Source: Ornithinimicrobium avium (lineage in GTDB: Bacteria > Actinomycetota > Actinomycetes > Actinomycetales > Dermatophilaceae). Taken from it: DNA of 64,000 bases. Made by a program: the position numbers and the translations under genes. The notes under the pieces were generated by a model. It saw only the letters and a list, made by a program, of their open reading frames with translations. It did not search any database and was not told where the DNA came from. The first letter of the stretch is position 1, and each line of letters begins with the position of its first letter. Location of the stretch: contig NZ_CP031229.1 of assembly GCF_003351765.1 (NCBI RefSeq), forward strand, positions 2,604,001-2,668,000, read 5' to 3'. Below are positions 1-8,452 of the stretch, in pieces.

Positions 1-1553
1 CACAGTCCGGCCCCCGCCCCGAGCACGGCCTGCAGGTAGGGCTCGCGCAGCATGAGGTCGACCGCCGCCCGGGTGGTCATGTCGTAGAGCGGCCCGGCCA
101 CGACGGTCAGCGCCACCGTCACCGCGACCAGCCCCGAGGTCGGGACCAGCACGCCCAGGCCCAGCGCCTCGTGGTGACCGCCCCGGACCGGGCCCTGCCC
201 GGTGATCCCCCGGGGGTTCTCCGACCAGAAGGCGCGTGCCCAGACGCGCGCGACGGCATACAGGGTCAGCAGGGAGGTGACCACCGCGCCGGCGACGACG
301 ACGTAGGACAGCCAGGTGCCCGCGTCGACACCGGCCTGGATGAGTCCGACCTTGCCCAGGAAGCCGGTGAACGGCGGGATCCCGGCCAGGTTCATCGCCG
401 GGACGAAGAAGAGCACCCCGACGACCGGGGAGATCGCGGCGAGGTCGCCGAGCCGCGCGGTGTCGCTGGACCCGCCGACCCGTTCGATCAGGCCGGTGAC
501 CAGGAACAGGGTGGTCTGGATGAGGATGTGGTGGATGACGTAGAAGATCGCGGCCGCCAGGCCGATCGTCGAGCCGACCGCGATGCCGAAGAGCATGAAG
601 CCGATGTGGCTGACCAGCGTGTAGGACAGCATCCGCTTGATGTCGTCCTGCACGATCGCACCGAGGATGCCCACGACCATGGTCAGCAGCGCGGCCCACA
701 GCAGCACGTCGTCGAAGCGGGTGGTGGGGAAGAGCAGCGTCTGGGTGCGGATCATCGCGTAGATGCCGACCTTGGTCAGCAGCCCGGCGAACACCGCGGT
801 GACCGGGGCCGGCGCGGTCGGGTAGGAGTCCGGCAACCAGCCCGACATCGGGAAGACGGCCGCCTTCACCGCGAAGCCCAGCAGCAGCATGACGTGCAGC
901 ACGGCGACGGTGCTGGGCGGCAGGTCGCCGGTCCGCTGGGCCAGCAGGGCCAGGTTGATGGTGCCGGTCGCGGCATAGACCATGCTGATCGCGATGAGGA
1001 AGATCATCGAGGAGAGCAGGGAGACCAGCACGTAGGTGGTGCCCGCACGCACCCGCTCGACCGTGCCACCGAGGGTGAGCAGCACGAAGCTCGCGGCCAG
1101 CAGCATCTCGAAGCCGACGTAGAGGTGGAACAGGTCGCCGGAGACGAACGTCGTCGTCACCCCGGCGGCGAGCACGAGGATCGTGGGGTGGAAGACCGGG
1201 AGCGGCGAGTGCCCGTCGCTCTCGTCGTCGAAGGAGCTGCGCCCCTGTCCGATGGAGTAGCCCAGCACCCCCATCGTCACGGTGGTGGAGACGATGACCA
1301 TGAGCGCGGAGAGCCGGTCGACCACCAGCACGATGCCCTCCCACGGGGTCCAGCCGCCGACGTAGACGACCTGCGGACCGAGCTGGTCGGCGGCCCACAG
1401 CAGCACGCCCGCCAGCACCAGCATGGTGCCGAGCACGCTCATGCTGATGATCCGCTGCACACCGGTGCGGCGCGCGGCGGCCAGCGCCAGCCCGGCGCCG
1501 ACGAGCGGGAGCACGACCATGAGCGGCACGACCCAGGCGTAGGGGGTGGTCAT
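1..1553 (-). CDS. mnhD: Mrp Na+/H+ antiporter subunit D (MnhD/MrpD), 3' part outside window
   Basis: Multi-spanning membrane protein of the NuoM/NuoN-like proton-pumping family, one of the large subunits of the Mrp multisubunit cation/proton antiporter. About 517 residues are visible from the ATG at 1553 to the left edge; the end is cut off. It starts MTTPYAWVVPLM and is almost wholly hydrophobic, with segments such as GDLFHLYVGFEMLL and a conserved PVTAVFAGLLTKVGIYA stretch, typical of the proton-translocating core of MrpD. The start overlaps the mnhC stop by ATGA, so translation is probably coupled. Subunits E, F and G would be expected further left. Family assignment is firm; ion specificity is not readable. 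Confidence 0.93.
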   Translation of the reverse strand, partial: MTTPYAWVVPLMVVLPLVGAGLALAAARRTGVQRIISMSVLGTMLVLAGVLLWAADQLGPQVVYVGGWTPWEGIVLVVDRLSALMVIVSTTVTMGVLGYSIGQGRSSFDDESDGHSPLPVFHPTILVLAAGVTTTFVSGDLFHLYVGFEMLLAASFVLLTLGGTVERVRAGTTYVLVSLLSSMIFLIAISMVYAATGTINLALLAQRTGDLPPSTVAVLHVMLLLGFAVKAAVFPMSGWLPDSYPTAPAPVTAVFAGLLTKVGIYAMIRTQTLLFPTTRFDDVLLWAALLTMVVGILGAIVQDDIKRMLSYTLVSHIGFMLFGIAVGSTIGLAAAIFYVIHHILIQTTLFLVTGLIERVGGSSDTARLGDLAAISPVVGVLFFVPAMNLAGIPPFTGFLGKVGLIQAGVDAGTWLSYVVVAGAVVTSLLTLYAVARVWARAFWSENPRGITGQGPVRGGHHEALGLGVLVPTSGLVAVTVALTVVAGPLYDMTTRAAVDLMLREPYLQAVLGAGAGL

Positions 1554-2101
1554 CGTCCGCCTCCCCTGCGGGGGTCGTCGGTCGGGGGCCGCCCGCCCGG
1601 GTCCTGCCCGGGTATGCCGCCGCGCCAGCTGGTCCCCGCCTCACCGTCCGCCTCGGTCTCGCCGTGGTGGCGGCTCTCCGGCAGCTCGGCGCCGGTGACG
1701 ATCTGCTCCGCGACGTCGCGGGCGCTGAGGCTGTCCAGGAGGTCGGCGTCGGCGCGCGCGTGGATCCGTGCGGACTCGGTGTCGTCGTCGACGAGGTCGC
1801 GCCCGGAGAGCTGGCGTGCGCGGTGGGCCAGGGCCAGGACGAAGGCGGTCATGCCCAGGGTGATGACGATCGCGGTCAGGACGAGGGCCTGCGGCACCGG
1901 GTCCGTCATCGGGGTGTCGGACTCGCCCACGATCGGCGGGGCACCGGCGGGGCCGGAGGCCGCGATGAAGAGCAGGTTGATGCCGTTGCCCATGAGCAGG
2001 AAGCCCATCAGCGCGCGCACCAGCGAGCGGGAGAGGAAGAGGTAGGTCCCGGTCCCGATGAGCGCCGAGGCGACGACGATCGTGGTCAGGTTGACGCTCA
2101 T
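1550..2101 (-). CDS. mnhC: Mrp Na+/H+ antiporter subunit C (MnhC/MrpC)
   Basis: NuoK-like small subunit of the Mrp antiporter, 183 residues. It begins MSVNLTTIVVASALIGTGTY and has three hydrophobic segments within the first 105 residues, including the family-typical FLLMGNGINLLF stretch. It then has a hydrophilic, acidic tail of about 75 residues ending in a Gly/Pro/Arg-rich sequence. MrpC proteins are usually about 110-150 residues, so the tail is longer than usual. Both ends overlap neighbours by 4 bp (ATGA with mnhA before it and with mnhD after it), showing a tightly coupled operon. Confidence 0.93.
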   Translation of the reverse strand: MSVNLTTIVVASALIGTGTYLFLSRSLVRALMGFLLMGNGINLLFIAASGPAGAPPIVGESDTPMTDPVPQALVLTAIVITLGMTAFVLALAHRARQLSGRDLVDDDTESARIHARADADLLDSLSARDVAEQIVTGAELPESRHHGETEADGEAGTSWRGGIPGQDPGGRPPTDDPRRGGGR

Positions 2102-5031
2102 CGACCGGCCCCCTCGCGGGCGGCGAGCCGCTCTTCCTCGTCGCGGATCTGGTCGTCGATGCCGGAGCCGAGGCTGCGCAGGATGTCCAGCATGAGCCCG
2201 AGGACGACGAGGAAGACGCCCACGTCGAAGATCAGCGAGGTGACCAGGTGGACCTCGCCGAGCAGCGGCACGTGCAGGTCGACGGTCCAGCTCCGCAGCG
2301 GGGGTGAGCCGACGAGCATCGGCAGCAGCGCCGAGCCGGCGGCGATGAACAGCCCGGTGCCCAGCAGCGAGGCGGGGCGCACCGGGAGCGCGGCCCGCAG
2401 CTCGGCCCCGTAGCCGGCCAGGTAGCGCAGGCACAGCGCCAGACCCGCGACGATCCCCGCGGCGAACCCGCCCCCCGGCTGGTCGTGGCCGGTGAACAGC
2501 AGGTAGACCGACCAGAGCACGATGGTGTGGAAGACCAGGTGGGTGACCACCTCGAGGATGGTCGAGCGCCGGTAGGGGTCGACCTGGTGGGTGCCGGCGA
2601 TCCACAGCCGGCGCGAGGGGGCCTCCTGCCCGCTGCCGCGCCCGTCCGGGCGCTCCTCCGGGCGCCTGGCGCGCAGGTTGCGGGAGCGCAGCAGCCCCTG
2701 GGCGGCGCGCTGGAGGTTCTCCTCGCGCAGGAAGATGAGGCTGGCCACGCCGGTCGCGGTCGCCAGCACGACCGAGAGCTCGCCCATGGTGTCCCAGGCG
2801 CGGACGTCGACCAGGATGACGTTGACGATGTTGAGCCCGCCGCCGTAGTCGACCGCCCGGCCGGCGAGGTCGGCCGAGACCGGCTCCTGGACGCGGGAGC
2901 CCGCCGCCACGGCGGTGGAGACGCCCACGACGGCGCCGACGGCGGCGCCGAGCAGGGCACGCACCCGCCTGGTCAGGCGGGTGGGGTCGTCCGGGAAGCG
3001 GCCGGACAGGCGGCGCAGCACGAGCACGAGGACGACCAGCACCACGGTCTCGACCAGCACCTGGGTCAGCGCCAGGTCCGGGGCACCGTGCACGAGGAAG
3101 AGCAGGGCGGTGCCGTAGCCGGTGACGCTGACCAGGAAGACCGCGCGCAGTCGGCGCCGCGCCCGCGTGGCCAGGTAGGCGGCGAGCACGACCAGCACCC
3201 CGATGGCCAGCTGCGCCGCGGAGTCGGCGAGGTGGACCTCCTGCGGCCAGGACACCCCCTTGAGCACCATGGTGGCGACCGGCAGGGCCACCAGCACGGC
3301 GAGGATGGTGCCCAGCAGCACCGGCAGGGACCCGCGCTGCATGAAGCCGGTGGTCTCCAGCGCCAGCCGGTCCAGCCCACGCATGGTGTGGTGGTAGCTG
3401 CGCCCGGCGTCGAAGGGGGACAGCGGCACCGGGACCTCCACCGGCCGCCGGCTCTGCAGCCACCACCAGGCCGCGCCGAGCACCCAGATGCCGGCCGACA
3501 CGGCCAGCGGCAGGGTGAACCCGTGCCAGAGGCCGAGGTGGACCGGGTGGGCGTCCACCCGGTGGGTGACGGTCGAGGTATGCGGTGTCAGCACCGTCTC
3601 CAGCGTGGTCGAGGTCAGCCCCAGGACCAGGCCGCCGAGGGAGAGGAGCACGGGGACGCCGACGAGGATCCAGGTCGGCCGGTGCCAGCGCGGCGGCTCG
3701 GGCTTGCCCACCGGGGGCCGGGCGCCGTCGGTGAACGCGCCCCAGACGAACCGGCACGAGTAGGCCATGGTGAGGACCGAGCCGAGCACGACGGCAGCGG
3801 CAGCGCCGCCGTCGAGGGACCACCAGCCGTCGGCGGGGTGGAGCAGCGCCCCCAGGCCCGCCTCCTTGCCGACGAAGCCGACGAGCACCGGCAGCCCGGC
3901 CATCGACATCGCGGCCAGCACCGAGGAGGCCGCGAGCACCGGCATCCGAGAGCGCAGCCCGACCAGCCGGCGGATGTCCCGGGTGCCGGTCGCGTGGTCG
4001 ATGGTGCCGACGGTGAGGAAGAGGCTGGACTTGAACATGGCGTGCGCGACGAGCACGACCAGCCCCGCCAGCGTGGCGCCAGGACTGCCCCAGCCGAGCA
4101 GCACCACGAGGAAGCCGAGCTGGCTGACGGTGCCGTAGGCGAGCAGCAGCTTGAGGTCGTTCTGCCGGGTGGCCCGGAAGGCGCCCAGGAGCATCGTGGC
4201 CCCGCCGAGCACGAGGAGGGTGACCTGCCAGGCCGGCAGGTCGGCATACGCCGGGGCGAGGCGCGCGACGAGGTAGACGCCGGCCTTGACCATCGCCGCC
4301 GCGTGCAGGTAGGCGCTGATCGGCGTCGGTGCGACCATGGCGCCGGGCAGCCAGAAGTGGAAGGGGACCTGCGCCGACTTGGTGATGGCCCCGACGAGGA
4401 GCAGCACGACGCCGGTCGTGACCATCCCCGAGGACGTGGGGGACGCGAGCAGCTCGCTGATCCGGTAGGTGCCCGAGGCGGTGCCCACCAGCACGATGCC
4501 GACGAGCATCGCCAGGCCGCCGGCGGTGGTGACGATCAGCGCCTGCTTGGCGGCCCGCGTGCTCGCCTGGCTGCGGGAGAGGTAGCCGATGAGCAGGTAG
4601 GACAGGATCGTCGTGATCTCCCAGAACACGTAGAGCAGCAGCAGGTCGTCGGCGGTGACCAGCCCGAGCATCGACCCGGCGAAGGCGACGAGCGCCGAGG
4701 CGAGCAGCCCGACGTTGCCGTCGTCGTCCTCCTCGACGTAGTGCGCGCAGTAGAGCAGGACGAGGGCACCGACCACGGAGACGACGAGCGTCATCACCCA
4801 GGCCAGGGTGTCCAGCCGGAAGGTGAGCCCGAGCATCAGGTCCGGTACCCACCGGTAGGTCTCGGTGAGCGGCTCGGCGGAGCCGGCGGCGCCCAGCTGG
4901 GTGACCGCCCAGGCCGCGGTGAGCGCCGGGGCGAGCGCGATCGGGACGAAGGCCCGTCGGCCGACCAGGCGCACCAGCGTCGGTGCCACGAGCGCCGCCC
5001 CCAGGTGCACAGCGAGGAGGGCGACGATCAC
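2098..5031 (-). CDS. mnhA: Mrp antiporter subunit A fused to subunit B (MnhA-MnhB)
   Basis: A 977-residue membrane protein. Residues 1 to about 770 are the NuoL-like MrpA core with many transmembrane helices. They include the lysine/histidine-containing segment around TKSAQVPFHFWLPGAM and the conserved LMAYSCRF-like region. The C-terminal ~170 residues are an MrpB domain, recognised by the GHDQPGGGFAAGI signature, so A and B are one polypeptide as in many Gram-positives. GTG start at 5031 follows GGGAGGGCC. The antiporter exchanges cytoplasmic Na+ (or other cations) for external protons and supports salt tolerance and alkaline pH homeostasis. It lies downstream of the rplI terminator hairpin, so it probably has its own promoter between 5032 and 5097. 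Confidence 0.93.
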   Translation of the reverse strand: MIVALLAVHLGAALVAPTLVRLVGRRAFVPIALAPALTAAWAVTQLGAAGSAEPLTETYRWVPDLMLGLTFRLDTLAWVMTLVVSVVGALVLLYCAHYVEEDDDGNVGLLASALVAFAGSMLGLVTADDLLLLYVFWEITTILSYLLIGYLSRSQASTRAAKQALIVTTAGGLAMLVGIVLVGTASGTYRISELLASPTSSGMVTTGVVLLLVGAITKSAQVPFHFWLPGAMVAPTPISAYLHAAAMVKAGVYLVARLAPAYADLPAWQVTLLVLGGATMLLGAFRATRQNDLKLLLAYGTVSQLGFLVVLLGWGSPGATLAGLVVLVAHAMFKSSLFLTVGTIDHATGTRDIRRLVGLRSRMPVLAASSVLAAMSMAGLPVLVGFVGKEAGLGALLHPADGWWSLDGGAAAAVVLGSVLTMAYSCRFVWGAFTDGARPPVGKPEPPRWHRPTWILVGVPVLLSLGGLVLGLTSTTLETVLTPHTSTVTHRVDAHPVHLGLWHGFTLPLAVSAGIWVLGAAWWWLQSRRPVEVPVPLSPFDAGRSYHHTMRGLDRLALETTGFMQRGSLPVLLGTILAVLVALPVATMVLKGVSWPQEVHLADSAAQLAIGVLVVLAAYLATRARRRLRAVFLVSVTGYGTALLFLVHGAPDLALTQVLVETVVLVVLVLVLRRLSGRFPDDPTRLTRRVRALLGAAVGAVVGVSTAVAAGSRVQEPVSADLAGRAVDYGGGLNIVNVILVDVRAWDTMGELSVVLATATGVASLIFLREENLQRAAQGLLRSRNLRARRPEERPDGRGSGQEAPSRRLWIAGTHQVDPYRRSTILEVVTHLVFHTIVLWSVYLLFTGHDQPGGGFAAGIVAGLALCLRYLAGYGAELRAALPVRPASLLGTGLFIAAGSALLPMLVGSPPLRSWTVDLHVPLLGEVHLVTSLIFDVGVFLVVLGLMLDILRSLGSGIDDQIRDEEERLAAREGAGR

Positions 5032-5097
5032 GATGGCCCTCCCTGGGTCTCAACCGGCTGCGTGAGGTGTCCGCCATCCTAACGACGGCGAGGTGCG

Positions 5098-5133
5098 CGA
5101 CGGCCCCGGACATCAAGCGGTCCGGGGCCGTCG
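5098..5133 (-). terminator. Strong hairpin downstream of rplI
   Basis: Perfect 13-bp inverted repeat: arms 5098-5110 and 5121-5133 around a 10-nt loop, GC-rich (core GGCCCCGGA/TCCGGGGCC). It sits 28 bp past the rplI stop and about 67 bp before the mnhA start. No long T-run follows, as is common for actinobacterial terminators. It probably ends the rpsF operon and insulates the antiporter operon. Confidence 0.7.
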
Positions 5134-5160
5134 ACGTGGTGCGGGGCGGTGCCCCGGCGC

Positions 5161-5607
5161 TCAGGCGCCGGTGACCGTCACCGTGAGGTCGGCCGAGACG
5201 TCCTCGTGCAGACGCACGTGGACGGCGTGCTCGCCGACGCTGCGGATCGGGGTGGGGACCTCGACCCGGCGCTTGTCGACCTCGGGACCCCCGGCCGCGA
5301 CGATCGCCTCGACGATCTCGGCCGGGGTCACGGCGCCGAACAGGCGACCGCCGGAGCCGGCGCGGGCCGCCACGGTGATCGTGGCACCCTCGAGCCTGCT
5401 CTTGGCCGCCGCAGCGTCCTCGGCGTTCTGCATGGCGCGCTTCTCGCGGCCACGGTTGATCGCCTCGACCTGCTTCTGGCCGCCCTTGGTCCACGGGGTC
5501 GCGACCTTGCGGGGCAGCAGGAAGTTGCGGGCGTAGCCGTCCTTGACGTCGACGACGTCACCGGCGGAGCCCAGGCCCGAGACGGGCTGGGTGAGAATGA
5601 CCTTCAT
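5161..5607 (-). CDS. rplI: 50S ribosomal protein L9
   Basis: 148 residues, normal for L9. The N-terminal RNA-binding domain begins MKVILTQPVSGLGSAGDVVDV and contains the GYARNFLLP motif. A long connecting helix and a C-terminal domain follow, ending in VTVTGA. ATG at 5607 has GGAG upstream. Last gene of rpsF-ssb-rpsR-rplI, 25 bp after rpsR, with a terminator hairpin behind it. Confidence 0.98.
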   Translation of the reverse strand: MKVILTQPVSGLGSAGDVVDVKDGYARNFLLPRKVATPWTKGGQKQVEAINRGREKRAMQNAEDAAAAKSRLEGATITVAARAGSGGRLFGAVTPAEIVEAIVAAGGPEVDKRRVEVPTPIRSVGEHAVHVRLHEDVSADLTVTVTGA

Positions 5608-5632
5608 CTTCGATCTCCTGGGACGTCGTGGG

Positions 5633-5869
5633 TCAGCGGGCGGAGCTGCTGTAGGGCAGCAGCGCCATCTCGCGGGCGTTCTTGACCGCGTTGGCGATAC
5701 GGCGCTGCTCCTGGACGGAGACGCCGGTCACGCGACGCGCACGGATCTTGCCGCGGTCGGAGATGAACTTGCGAAGAAGGGCGGTGTCCTTGTAGTCGAT
5801 CGCCTCGATCTTGGCGGCCTTCAGCGGGTTCGCCTTCTTCTTGGGCTTGCGCACAACGGGCTTGGCCAT
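5633..5869 (-). CDS. rpsR: 30S ribosomal protein S18
   Basis: 78 residues. Basic N-terminal extension, then the S18 core with YKDTALLRKFISDRGKI and the C-terminal arginine-rich RIANAVKNAREMALLPY segment. It pairs with S6 on the 30S platform. Cysteine residues of a zinc ribbon (seen in some S18 paralogues) are absent, so this is the C-minus form. Third gene of the rpsF operon. Confidence 0.98.
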   Translation of the reverse strand: MAKPVVRKPKKKANPLKAAKIEAIDYKDTALLRKFISDRGKIRARRVTGVSVQEQRRIANAVKNAREMALLPYSSSAR

Positions 5870-5989
5870 CGTGGTGCTCTCCCCTTTCGTGAGAGCCCGA
5901 GCGCTGCTCGGGATGGTGGAACTGCTGTGTATGCGGTGAGCTCGGGTCCTGCTCGACGGTCCCGGACCTGGTGGTCCGGGGCCCGAGGA

Positions 5990-6625
5990 TCAGAACGGCG
6001 GCTCGTCGTAGGACGGCGCGCCGCCCCAACCACCGGCCTGCTGCCCGGCCTGCTGGCCGGACTGGCCACCGGTGGCCCACGGGTCGGCGTCGCCGCCGGA
6101 CTGCTGAGCACCCTTGGAACCAGACCCCGCCGGCTGCGGGGCGGTCTGACCGCCCTGCTGGGCACCGCCGCCCCAGCCGCCGGACTGCCCGGCCGGCTGC
6201 GGGGCGGCCTGGCCACCCTGCTGCGCACCGCCGCCCCAGCCGCCCTGCTGACCGCTGCCGCGCTGGGCCTTGGTCACCTGGGCGGTGGCGTACCTCAGGG
6301 ACGGGCCGATCTCGTCGACCTGCATCTCCATGACGGTGCGGTTCTCCCCCTCCTGGGTCTGCCAGGAGCGCGAGACGAGCCGTCCGGTGACCACGACACG
6401 GGTGCCGCGGTGGAGCGACTCGGAGACGTTCTCGGCTGCCTCGCGCCACACCGAGCAGCGCATGAACAGCGTCTCCGCGTCCTTCCACTCGTTGGTCTGG
6501 CGGTCAAACGTGCGCGGGGTGGACGCCACCGTGAAGTTGGCGACGGCCGCACCGCTGGGGGTGAAGCGCAGCTCCGGGTCGGCGGTCAGGTTGCCGACGA
6601 CGGTGATGGGGGTCTCTCCGGCCAT
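5990..6625 (-). CDS. ssb: Single-stranded DNA-binding protein
   Basis: 211 residues. The OB-fold occupies about residues 1-115, starting MAGETPITVVGNLTADPELR, with FTVASTPRTFD and GTRVVVTGRLVSRSW motifs. The C-terminal half is a Gln/Gly/Pro-rich disordered tail made of repeated GGWGGGAQQGGQ-like units and ends in the acidic-hydrophobic tip DEPPF, the protein-interaction peptide that recruits replication and repair partners. The tail is longer and more repetitive than in E. coli Ssb, as usual in actinobacteria. Located between rpsF and rpsR. Confidence 0.97.
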   Translation of the reverse strand: MAGETPITVVGNLTADPELRFTPSGAAVANFTVASTPRTFDRQTNEWKDAETLFMRCSVWREAAENVSESLHRGTRVVVTGRLVSRSWQTQEGENRTVMEMQVDEIGPSLRYATAQVTKAQRGSGQQGGWGGGAQQGGQAAPQPAGQSGGWGGGAQQGGQTAPQPAGSGSKGAQQSGGDADPWATGGQSGQQAGQQAGGWGGAPSYDEPPF

Positions 6626-6701
6626 GTCAGGTCGTCCTCGATCCGTTGGTCCTTGAGGGTGTCTGGGTCCTTGAGGGTGTCCTCGGGTGTCTGCGCCTCG
6701 C

Positions 6702-6989
6702 TCAGGCGTCGCGGCGCAGCAGCTTGGTGCGCAGGACGGACTCGTTCAGCCCCAGCCGACGGTCCAGCTCCTGGGCGGTCGCGGGCTCGGCGGTCATCTG
6801 CACGACCGCGTAGATCCCCTCGGCCTGCTTCTTGATCTCGTAGGCCAGGCGGCGGCGGCCCAGGACGTCGATCTCGTCGACGGAGCCACCCTCCTTGCCC
6901 ACGACGTCCAGCATCTTCTCCAGCGTGGGCTGGAGATTGCGCTCGTCGGTCTCGGGGTCGAGGATGATCATCAGCTCGTACTGACGCAT
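6702..6989 (-). CDS. rpsF: 30S ribosomal protein S6
   Basis: 95 residues starting MRQYELMIILDPETDER, the standard S6 N-terminus. A GTG 12 bp upstream is in frame but overlaps the GGAGG; the ATG at 6989, 11 nt after GGAGG, fits the family length and is chosen. First gene of the operon rpsF-ssb-rpsR-rplI, with a hairpin leader at 7020-7038. Confidence 0.97.
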   Translation of the reverse strand: MRQYELMIILDPETDERNLQPTLEKMLDVVGKEGGSVDEIDVLGRRRLAYEIKKQAEGIYAVVQMTAEPATAQELDRRLGLNESVLRTKLLRRDA

Positions 6990-7019
6990 GCGTGAACCCA
7001 CCTCCTTCGGTCTGTTGCG

Positions 7020-7038
7020 GTCACGGTCTCTCCGTGAC
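7020..7038 (-). promoter_or_regulatory. Hairpin in the rpsF 5' leader
   Basis: Perfect 7-bp stem (GTCACGG / CCGTGAC) with a 5-nt loop, 31 bp upstream of the rpsF ATG and just before its GGAGG. S6:S18 autoregulatory leaders are known in bacteria; whether this is one cannot be decided by eye. The rest of the 6990-7285 intergenic region (296 bp) holds the ugd ribosome site near 7272-7280 and a single DnaA-box-like TCGTCCACA at 7105-7113, and nothing else I recognise. Confidence 0.4.
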
Positions 7039-7285
7039 AGGAGGGCTTCATACGTGCCTCACCGCTCCCCCAGCCTGCCACGACCCGCAGGTCGTGCGCC
7101 GCCGTCGTCCACAGGCCTGGGCCCGGACGGGGTGCGATGAGCCCCTCCACGATACCGGCCGACGCGCGCCATGACCTAATCCCGTCGCCGTCCCGCCCCG
7201 CAGCCGGTCAGCCGCGAGATGAGGTCGGCCCCACGCGCGCACGGCATACTGATCCGGTCCGCCGCGAACCACGAGGAGCACCCGT

Positions 7286-8452
7286 ATGAAGATCGCCGTC
7301 GCCGGCACCGGCTACGTGGGCCTGTCCAACGCCGTGGTGCTCTCCCAGCACCACGACGTCGTCGCCCTCGACATCGACGAGTCCAAGGTCGCCATGCTCA
7401 ACGAGCGACGCAGCCCGATCGTCGACCCGGAGCTCGAGGACTACCTCGCCCACAACAACCTGCGGCTGCGGGCCACCACCGACCCGGCCGAGGCCTACGC
7501 GGGGGCGGACGTCGTGGTCATCGCCACCCCGACCGACTACGACACCGAGACCAACTTCTTCGACACCTCCTCGGTGGAGAAGGTGCTCGTCGACGTCCTG
7601 TCCCACTCCCCGGGCGCCACGGTCGTCATCAAGTCGACGATCCCGGTCGGCTTCACCCAGCGGCTGCGCGAGGAGCACCCCGGCGCGACCGTGCTGTTCT
7701 CCCCGGAGTTCCTGCGCGAGGGCCGCGCACTGCACGACAACCTGCACCCCTCGCGCATCATCGTCGGCGACACCGGCGAGGTGGGGCAGATGTTCGCCGA
7801 CCTCCTGCTCGAGGGCGCGATCACCAAGGACGTGCCGGTCCTGCTCACCGGCTCCACCGAGGCCGAGGCCATCAAGCTCTTCGCCAACACCTACCTGGCC
7901 ATGCGGGTGGCCTACTTCAACGAGCTGGACACGTATGCGGCCACCCGCGGCCTGGACACCCGCCAGGTCATCGAGGGCGTGGGCCTGGACCCGCGCATCG
8001 GGGACCACTACAACAACCCCTCCTTCGGCTACGGCGGCTACTGCCTGCCCAAGGACACCCGCCAGCTGCTGGCCAACTACGGCGACGTCCCGCAGACGCT
8101 CATCACCGCGATCGTCGACGCCAACACCACCCGGATGGACTTCATCGCCTCCGACATCCACGAGCGCCAGCCGCGCACCGTCGGCATCTACCGGCTGATC
8201 ATGAAGGCCGGCTCCGACAACTTCCGCGCCTCCTCCATCCAGGGCGTCATGTCCCGCCTCCAGGCCCGCGGCACCGAGATCGTCATCTACGAGCCGGCCC
8301 TGACCGAGGACACCTTCCAGGGCGCGCGCGTGGTGCGCGACCTGGACGAGTTCGCCGAGCAGGCAGACCTGATCATCGCCAACCGTCTCGACGACAGCGC
8401 CCGTGCCTTCGGCGACAAGCTCTACACCCGCGACCTCTACGGCCGCGACTGA
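7286..8452 (+). CDS. ugd: UDP-glucose 6-dehydrogenase (Ugd type)
   Basis: 388 residues, the length of the E. coli-type Ugd. It oxidises UDP-glucose to UDP-glucuronate with two NAD+. The NAD-binding motif GTGYVG lies at residues 7-12, and the catalytic cysteine is Cys253 in GGYCLPKDT. FSPEFLREG and the central-domain KLFANTYLAMRVAYFNEL motifs are also present. ATG at 7286 is preceded by GAGGAG. It opens the left side of the envelope island and converges on the glycosyltransferase gene at 8437-9594, overlapping its 3' end by 16 bp. UDP-glucuronate is the likely precursor of an acidic sugar in the polymer made here. Confidence 0.93.
   Translation: MKIAVAGTGYVGLSNAVVLSQHHDVVALDIDESKVAMLNERRSPIVDPELEDYLAHNNLRLRATTDPAEAYAGADVVVIATPTDYDTETNFFDTSSVEKVLVDVLSHSPGATVVIKSTIPVGFTQRLREEHPGATVLFSPEFLREGRALHDNLHPSRIIVGDTGEVGQMFADLLLEGAITKDVPVLLTGSTEAEAIKLFANTYLAMRVAYFNELDTYAATRGLDTRQVIEGVGLDPRIGDHYNNPSFGYGGYCLPKDTRQLLANYGDVPQTLITAIVDANTTRMDFIASDIHERQPRTVGIYRLIMKAGSDNFRASSIQGVMSRLQARGTEIVIYEPALTEDTFQGARVVRDLDEFAEQADLIIANRLDDSARAFGDKLYTRDLYGRD

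Noticed and set aside
171..5082. Long plus-strand frames across the Mrp operon
   Set aside because: Translations are low-complexity (His/Glu/Gln/Asp-rich) with no start signals; the minus-strand frames encode recognisable antiporter subunits.
7105..7113. Single TCGTCCACA upstream of ugd as an origin element
   Set aside because: One isolated 9-mer match in GC-rich DNA is likely chance; no second box is near.
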